A DNA stretch of 23,086 nucleotides from Hypsibius dujardini (taxonomy: Eukaryota; Tardigrada; Eutardigrada; Parachela; Hypsibiidae), in the NCBI GenBank assembly GCA_001579985.1, contig LRSR01001637.1:1-23086 (forward strand). The letters run 5' to 3'. The notes below the pieces were generated by a model. It did no database searches, had not been told where the DNA came from, and worked only from the letters and a program-made list of their open reading frames with translations. Below are positions 16,915-23,086 of the stretch, piece after piece; the first letter of the stretch is position 1; each line of letters opens with the position of its first letter. Made by a program: the position numbers and the translations under genes.

Positions 16915-17527
16915 CTTTTTACTATTTCGAAAGACATAATTTACTGCCGAGTTCGTGCAGTTGGATTTTTTACTCGTTATTTGATTTGAAAGCGGTTTTA
17001 TACCATATATACCAGTAGTGTATCGAAGTGGCAACGCTCTTTACGCGTGCTCAGAACGACTTCTGTTGGCAAATTTATGCCTGCAAAATATAACCGGTTA
17101 GACATACGCTACTTTCCAGACCAAAATGCCATTTGTAAATTTGGTGATTTTATGTCATCATAAGGGTTGAGGAGAAATCTGTCCCTGGTGCCAGTCATTC
17201 GCGGTGTTCGCAAAAAACGTAGTAAGACGACATTTAAATTCTGTGTTTTGTATCCATTGAATTGCAGTAATTGTTCGAATCTTTGAAAAGATCTATTTGG
17301 AATATGACGGTGAAATACAATATACCACTTATTTGGTCCACTATGGCAGTATTTAACAGTATAGTCTGTTATTTATTTCTGCTGTTGCAGCCTTCTTGGC
17401 GGCGCCATGCGCTAAACACCTGCCTCATCCTGACATTGTTTTCTGGTACAAGCGTCGGGAACCGACCGGAAAGGAAAGAAGTCATGTACAGCCAAGGTGA
17501 AAGAGCCTCACTTTAACTTACTAGGAA

Positions 17528-18249
17528 AGTAATGAAGATTTTCCCTACCGATCGACTTGAGTTTTTTTTCGCAAATAGTTATCTATTAATCATGATTTAT
17601 CATTGGAGTCTCCGCGTGAAATTCACATTACCGGTTTCAGAAAATAATAAGAAAGAAAAAAACTTCCCCAGCGAGTTTGTGCTGTGCCAGATTGATTGAA
17701 AGCTCAATATTTTCCTTGATTTTCACTGAAAAAAAATGTCGATTTTGAAACATGCATTTAAACATGTGTTTTAACACTTTCCCACGCCAAATTCAATTTG
17801 AAGTCGATTCGCATCAGCCGAATATTTTTTAGGTGTCTGGGGGCGGAGCTGTAGGCCAGCTCTGGAAAGCTACGCTCGAATTTCTTGTCCTTTTTGAGAA
17901 ATACACACAACTCCGCCCCCTGACACCTGAAAAGTATTGAGCTAATGCCGATCGACTCCAAATTGAATTTAGCAAGAGAAAATATAAAAATACGTGTTTT
18001 GAATGTATTTTTAAAAACCAAAATAGTTTACAATGAAAATAAAGGAAAATAGTGAGCGTTCAATCAATCAAGCACTAGCTCACAGCACAACCTCGCTGGC
18101 AAGTATATTTCTTCCTTATTCTTTTCTGAAACCGGTAATGTGATCTCCACGCGGAGACCTCAATGATAAATCACAATAAATGGGCTATTTATACAAAGCT
18201 ATTTGTAAAAAAAACTCACGCCGATCAGGAGGGAAAATCTCCATTACTG
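17528..18249. mobile_element. Foldback (long inverted-repeat) element, about 0.72 kb
   Basis: Nearly the whole unit is one large inverted repeat. The left arm (about 17528-17852) and right arm (about 17908-18249) pair along their length. Examples are agtaatgaagattttccct with agggaaaatctccattact, the shared block cattaccggtttcagaaaa, and aggtgtctgggggcggag with ctccgccccctgacacct. The unpaired middle is about 55 bases. Weak pairing extends outward (taactt at 17514, aagtta at 18253). There is no coding domain. This suits a foldback or MITE-type DNA element. It lies directly upstream of the 5'-truncated astacin relic. Confidence 0.8.
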
Positions 18250-18710
18250 CCCAAGTTAGAGATAGTTCTTTATTTTACCAGATCGGCCACACATTTGCGA
18301 AGCTACGCACCCGTGGTATTTTGTGTCATTATCAATTGAGCCAGAAGTTTGGCGTGCCCCAAATAAGAAATATTTTCAAGGTTGTGATGTGCACCGTGTG
18401 TTGAGCGAGATTTGAAAAGAAAATCTTTCTTGTGAGGCTGAAAATGGGGGGGGGGAGCAGTTCTTGCTCGTAGAAGTGTGTATCGTTTAAATATTCAATT
18501 ACTTTTAGGGGTTTCATGAGGGTGTAAAAAAATAAAATAAAACTTTATGCTAGCTTAAATCAACCAATCAGCCGTTGAATCGTATGGTAACTCCGTTAGG
18601 GAGGTCTGGAAACTTTCGATTTTTTCCCTGCGGATACGAGACCTCGAGGGCCGCTGGAATACTTTTCTAAAATCTTCATATTAAGTTCACTATTTGGAAA
18701 AAAAATTCAG

Positions 18711-19927
18711 GGAAATCGGGGTGTGATGACCCGTTCCGACCCCTTGTAAGTGAAACTGATATCAAGCGCATCAATGCTCTCTATCCGTGCAATTCTGGAA
18801 GAACTGCCAACCCGAAACACGTCTCTGTGGAATCATCCACACATGTAAATAAAAAAACAACAGCAACTGAAGCAGTTTCTCCTGACGACATTGCAGTTGA
18901 AGATAGTCGATTGACGCCGGTAATTCCAAAGCATCAGCCCGGGACGACTACTGTTGAACCTTTACTACGTAAGCACCGAGCCAGCTAAGTTTGATTAATA
19001 AGAAGCCTCTACCTAATTACAAATGCTTTAGACGAGGTCCTCTCAACCGTCTCCATCCAAGCTCATTTTTCGTTGATCTTTAGTAAAGTTTTAATCTAAA
19101 GCAGTTTTAAAATCCGTGGAAATGAGAAATTGATCCTGAAATTATTTACCCAGTCGTTTTATAAACATTTTCGTATTGTGCATTCAGCGGCTGACTGAAT
19201 GGCAAATTTAAAATAAATCATTTTCGATACCGACTTTCAATTTTTCCCCATGTTTGTTCGGGCCTATTATTAAGCGAAACGGCTGTATGCTTGAAGACTT
19301 ACCGTCTATTTGCTGTTTCTGCTGCTCCTGCCAGGAAATTTGACGGAATGTCCCTCACATCTCAATGGAATGGTATTATCTCAATGTGTCACAGACAGTC
19401 AGTGTATAGCGGAGGGACTGGGACGTTCATGCTGCCAGCGGTGTGCCAAAAACGTGTGTAACACATACTGTACCGACCAGCAAGCCGGACCCACGACAGA
19501 CGAAGTGACGACCACAATGATCGTCGATCTCAACTCTCAACTTGCTCCTAAAACCAGTCTGGAAAGGGGGCACAGTCATTTTTCTCCGGACAAGACCAAA
19601 CTGACTATGCAGACCGACGGAAATCTTGTTTTGTCGGCAATTTCTTCTGTTGGTTAGTCTGAGACGGTTTTATGGTCCTCTGGGACTGACTTACTGACCG
19701 ATCCCCCTGTGTCACTCAGTGTGCTCCCAAGCGGTGACATCATCATGCGCGATGAATCTGGAGTCGACATATTATGGAGATCTCAAACGGCTGGCCCCAA
19801 GTATAGGGGCTCCAGCTTATGGGTAGGTGATGGAGGGAGCCTGTGCCTCGCCCATGATGTCACCGGGCCGTGTCTGTGGACGCCTGTCGGTAGATTTAAC
19901 CAAGAAAAGAACCATCACATACAGTAG
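18711..19927 (+). pseudogene. 5'-truncated astacin relative: linker, 8-Cys module, B-lectin with in-frame TAG
   Basis: Exon 18711-18968 begins after ttcag and carries the last astacin motif, SETDIKRINALYPC, then a Thr/Pro-rich linker. Its donor (C|GTAAGC) joins in phase to 19335-19927. That exon encodes the 8-Cys module (C-x11-C-x5-C-x8-CC-x2-C-x4-C-x3-C, as in the plus-strand astacin), a Thr-rich spacer, and a bulb-type (GNA-like) lectin domain. Lectin marks are TDGNLVLS (the QxDxNxVxY motif, last Tyr lost), VLWSSGTD, and two degenerate repeats, LPSGDIIMRD and VGDGGSLCLAH. A TAG at 19655-19657 interrupts the lectin between its first repeat and the WSSGTD motif, yet the same frame stays open to 19927. 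No zinc-binding exon is visible upstream to 15749. I therefore call it a relic, although the tail may still be transcribed. ATTAAA at 19981 is a possible poly(A) signal. Confidence 0.62.
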
Positions 19928-20544
19928 AAAAAGCAACAGTATTAATAATGTGAAGACAATGCGAAAGCGGACTCACGGATATTAAAGACACCTGCTAGGT
20001 ACAAGCGTAAGCATAAAGTATAAGCATGTTGGCATATGCATGGGGACGGGTGGGGAAGTATTAGTCACTACCAGCACACCGTTTGCCAGCCAGGTATACT
20101 ACGCGTGCACCAAAACTGAACCCGCTATAGCGTTGTCCCATAACTAGCCAAATCTCCCAAAATCTGAACTTTCTCACATTGGTTTACTAATTTCCGGTAG
20201 AGCAATGTTTTTTCTGCATGTAAGCGTCAAAAATTGATTTTCTACTCTTTGGCTGCACCAAATTTCAAACGCGTTTTACACAGAATTCTGGCAAGTGGAC
20301 AATGGTTGATTTCGATAGCCAGTCTTTCAATTTCCAAATCGAACTTCGTTTTTAAGAACGTTCAGTTCATTGTACTCGCTAAACCAGCTTTACTAGTTTG
20401 AGCTGCTCTAAATGAAACATTCTTCCTGTCGGTTTTGTAGTTATTTATGTCTATATGTTTTCCTATGCCGAAAAAGTGCGCAGCCTCGCATAATCCATAT
20501 TCATTTCGCGAATGACTTATTATTACCAAATTGTTTTTTCTGCG
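19928..20544. other. Intergenic stretch, nothing recognised
   Basis: AT-rich sequence follows the lectin-bearing relic. No domain, RNA gene or clear repeat is visible. Confidence 0.4.
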
Positions 20545-20783
20545 ATGGGACGAAATAGATTTCCGCCGACATGTGGCAGCCAGCTTGGGCTATTGTTATT
20601 CCTGCTCGCTTTTGTTGGATCCGCATGAGCGATCCGAAGCCGTGTGTAAGCTAGACTTATGCCGAGCAATGTGAAAGAGACGATCCAGTTTGTGCATAGA
20701 ACTGCATCGACGAAAAGCTAAGCGGCGGGAGATGCGGGTTGCTTAAAAGCCTCCGATTGTGCTCCTGTACTGGCTGTCCCGGG
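20545..20783 (+). pseudogene. Disabled CSab defensin-like gene
   Basis: ATG at 20545 opens a leader with a strong hydrophobic core (LGLLLFLLAFVGSA) that stops at TGA 20626. In another frame, 20629 onward shows a cysteine pattern typical of the CSab (drosomycin/defensin) fold. It has C-x3-C across GTTTGTGCATAGAACTGC, then SGGRC and a closing LCSCTGC. Two in-frame TAG codons (20653, 20696) and the change of frame after the leader break it. The neighbouring frame contains VCKLDLCRA, possibly the displaced start of the mature part. This would be a small secreted antimicrobial peptide if intact. It is short, so chance resemblance is possible. Confidence 0.42.
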
Positions 20784-21746
20784 GATACACGTAAAAAATT
20801 TGTTTCTCTTCGTATGTATTGATTATTTTGTAGGAAGTAAGCAGGTCCCACCCTATCACATCGGTTTCCATTTCTCCGCAAACGAAACAAACGTCGAGAG
20901 ACAAACGTTCAGAAATGTGTTATCATCTCATTTATAAAGCCCCACCAGTGCCGTATCTTTCAACGGTAATGTTTCTACAAAATGTTGTAATACTTTTTCA
21001 GATTACAATTTGACGGGGACGCTTCTAATTTCTTGCCGCAAAAAACAGGGTGTTAGTCAAAACTGCCAAAAGTATTTTCTGTCGGATTTATAACCATTTG
21101 ATTTGCGACAGATCGTCTAATTTTCCGATCGATATGAAGATATGAATGTGTCTCCTCAAATATCGTTGAGGCTTGGTTACGCTGGTGTGGCGTAAGTTAC
21201 CGTTGCAACGGGTTTGTTACCGTGTTCGTAACCGAAACCTGCTGGGCAGGACCAACAAGGTTGATTTTGGGTTTGTCCAGTTCCTTTTTTTCAAATCTCA
21301 GAATTATTCTCATTGGAAACGGCAACTGCTGGTTCCCACGTAAATCTCCCGTATTCTGGTGTTCCGGAGCAAGAGACAAATACTTGAGTTACTTTCGGTA
21401 AATGTGTTGTTCGATGATGATGCAGAAACACTAAAGTATAAATCGCAATACGAGTGCATGTGCATAAACCTGCACAGTGGCGCGCCCACAAGATGTTGCT
21501 AGACTGCTATTGACTGCTATTCCTTGTTTCAAGGTGTCTCGACTTTTGGCGGATTGATACGGTAGCGCTAATTCCAATTTTCACAACTGTGAAAAACCCC
21601 GAAGGTCGTTCTATCGTTGCCTTGCAGACGATTGCTAGTTACTGCAATGTAAGACGAAATATTGAATTTTGCAGTTTCGCTTCCAAAAATGACAAATTGG
21701 TATTCTCAGGAGAAACTGAATCGTGCTTGAGCGCACTCTTTTCCGG
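20784..21746. other. Intergenic stretch, nothing recognised
   Basis: Several 60-78 codon open frames occur on both strands, none with a domain, signal peptide or splice support. No repeats of note. Confidence 0.4.
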
Positions 21747-22394
21747 CTATCCACCACCAGCATCGCTTCCGGTCTTGTTTATTGTCCCGTTGAGCTTGAG
21801 TCCTAAAGTAAAAGATGCCATTTAGTATTGAAATATCACATTTTGCTTGAACTGGGTGTACCTTGCTCTGGCGAACCCAAATACCGCCCGCTCCAGGGTG
21901 CGGCACTTCCACAGCGGTTCTCATTATTGGCTTCCATGCAGTCTGTTACTCCGTTGCAGTCAAAGTCCAAGCTGTTGTAAAAGGCGCACGTCGCAAGGAT
22001 TTCTGTATCCAAGTCGGCATTGAAGACTTTTGGAACCAGTGCTGCAATATTATCACCAACGGTTTCATTCGGAAAATGTTCCGTAACGTAGGGTCTCGTT
22101 CACTTACAGTTTTTGCCGATCTCCCAGCGCTTTTCCGACGGAAGAAGAACATCAGCTGCGCAGTCCATGTCGTAGTACTTCCTTCTGGCATCACTGGTAA
22201 AATTTGCAAACCTACGCTCTCCGCCGCTGCCTTCGCAGCTGGTTTTGCAAGTGTAAGTCAAGTTTGTGTAGAAGTAGCAGAAAAAGTCCGGCACAACCGG
22301 ATCCGCTACGACTGGAAGAATTGTCGAATTTCCTGGAGAAAATCAGAGAACAAGCGACTAGTTAATATAAAAATGTGAAGATACAGGTACTACC
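21747..22394 (-). CDS. Secreted-type 8-Cys protein of unknown family (5' end unresolved)
   Basis: Three exons join in phase: 22108-22332, 21862-22041 and 21747-21802 (stop TAG at 21749-21747). Introns of 66 and 59 bases carry the donors T|GTAAGT and G|GTACAC and the acceptors ttgcag and ctttag. A further upstream exon ending at 22394 (donor G|GTAGTA, intron 61 bases) gives a hydrophobic leader, HLFLLLCYAQRNA. I find no ATG in that frame, so the start codon may lie in another exon. The mature part is about 150 aa with eight cysteines (for example YTCKTSCEG, LDFDCNGVTDCMEA, NENRCGS) and two NxT sites. I do not recognise the family and infer secretion only from the leader and cysteines. A 171-codon plus-strand frame overlaps it and is the rival interpretation. 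Confidence 0.5.
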
Positions 22395-23086
22395 AGCATT
22401 ACGCTGGGCATAACACAACAACAGAAAAAGGTGACGCCTATTCAGAAAACGTAGATTTATATTGCCCTGTCTGCTTAGATATGGCTTTCGTGAGATGAAA
22501 AAATGGCCTTTTTTGATTGTTTTGTTTTGCCTGATTCAGTTCGTTTTTGTATAGAGGTTCGCTGAAACAGCAGGGGCGCGGGAACTGTAACGAAGACATT
22601 AGAAGATGCCTGAATATTTTTAATGCTAGAAAGAAGCTTTCTTTGGCGTAAACGCAGACTCTGTAGTTTGCAAACCGGATAAACCTAAAATCTATCAAAA
22701 AGAAGAGACCAAACTGCAACAACAACGAAGCGATAGTTTGTTTCGTATTCTCAGTCTCGCTCGAACAGAAACTTTTTGCGTGGGACCAAATTCCCTTATT
22801 TTTGCCTTGTCGTTTACACGTGGTTGTGCAGAAAAGTGACAAAGAAAATGTAAACTACGCAAAAAAAAAATCTTGCGCTATATCAGTGGACTGACGCGGC
22901 GAAAATTTTTATTTATTTTTCCCAGTTAAAAAAAACTTTTCCAACTTTCCAAAAACTGACGCGCGCGGGGGCGGCAAACAACTTTGTTTTTAGATGGCCT
23001 AACGTTTAAGCCCAGGTATCTATTTAAGCCAGCTAAACCACACACGATACAAAATGTTTCACTGGTTTAGCCGCTAAAAACCGCAG
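22395..23086. other. Right flank, no supported gene
   Basis: A 134-codon minus-strand open frame (22438-22842) has no recognisable domain. GC-rich tracts start with actgacgcg at 22892 and again at 22957. A 9-bp inverted repeat (gctaaacca at 23032, tggtttagc at 23063) could form a hairpin with a 22-base loop. It might hold the promoter or first exon of the minus-strand 8-Cys gene. Confidence 0.35.

Noticed and set aside
17271-17516. 81-codon plus-strand frame with a hydrophobic stretch, and an overlapping possible exon after ttgcag at 17392
   Set aside because: The possible exon (LAAPCAKHLPHPDIVFWYK) has a good acceptor but no partner exons and no family match. It is too weak to call the missing 5' end of the truncated astacin.
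19655-20698. All in-frame breaks in the lectin tail and in the mature defensin-like frame being TAG, suggesting code reassignment or A-to-I editing
   Set aside because: The two complete 8-Cys astacins end in TAG as a normal stop, and the defensin-like relic also changes frame. Three codons are too few to support editing.
21863-22378. 171-codon plus-strand open frame
   Set aside because: It overlaps a minus-strand set of exons with matching phases, short introns and good splice sites. It shows no domain of its own. The alternative is kept open in the 8-Cys gene entry.
22438-22842. 134-codon minus-strand open frame
   Set aside because: Low-complexity composition, no recognisable domain, and no clear link to the exons of the neighbouring minus-strand gene.

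Overview
The window looks like nuclear DNA from a small-intron invertebrate animal. Genes are split into short exons by GT-AG introns, most of them 60-130 bases long. AATAAA signals follow the stop codons, the proteins are secreted metazoan families (astacin, GH18 chitinase-like, bulb-type lectin, cysteine-rich tails), and TIR, foldback and possibly Helitron-type repeats lie between genes. I cannot fix the phylum from sequence alone; an ecdysozoan such as a tardigrade is only a guess. All gene models were joined by hand from splice signals, reading phase and homology to family motifs.

Layout: (1) 1-1490 holds the 3' flank of the first gene and perhaps the last exon of another minus-strand gene. 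(2) 1496-7673, minus strand, is a 14-exon gene whose phase-consistent joins give one 638-residue secreted protein. It carries an astacin metalloprotease followed by a complete but catalytically dead GH18 chitinase-like domain. A 302-bp TIR element sits in its twelfth intron. (3) 7674-9318 is a divergent intergenic region. (4) 9319-11823, plus strand, is a 7-exon astacin with a Ser/Thr/Pro linker and a C-terminal 8-Cys module (394 aa). (5) 13735-15748, minus strand, is its convergent paralogue with the same exon plan (390 aa). Between the two lies a frameshifted pseudogene fragment of the same family, inverted relative to the minus-strand gene. (6) 15749-18710 is repeat-rich: a 31-bp tandem duplication, a Helitron-like element ending in GACA/GATA repeats, and a 0.72-kb foldback element. 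(7) 18711-19927, plus strand, is a 5'-truncated astacin relative. It keeps only the end of the protease domain, the linker, the 8-Cys module and then a B-lectin (mannose-binding bulb lectin) domain broken by an in-frame TAG. (8) 20545-20783 is a disabled CSab-defensin-like gene. (9) 21747-22394, minus strand, is a secreted 8-Cys protein that I do not recognise.

Together this is a tandem and inverted cluster of secreted astacins that exchange C-terminal targeting modules: a chitinase-like domain, an 8-Cys module and a lectin. The likely common theme is targeting a zinc protease to chitin or glycan surfaces such as cuticle, eggshell or microbial surfaces; that function is inference. The most notable item is the astacin-GH18 fusion.
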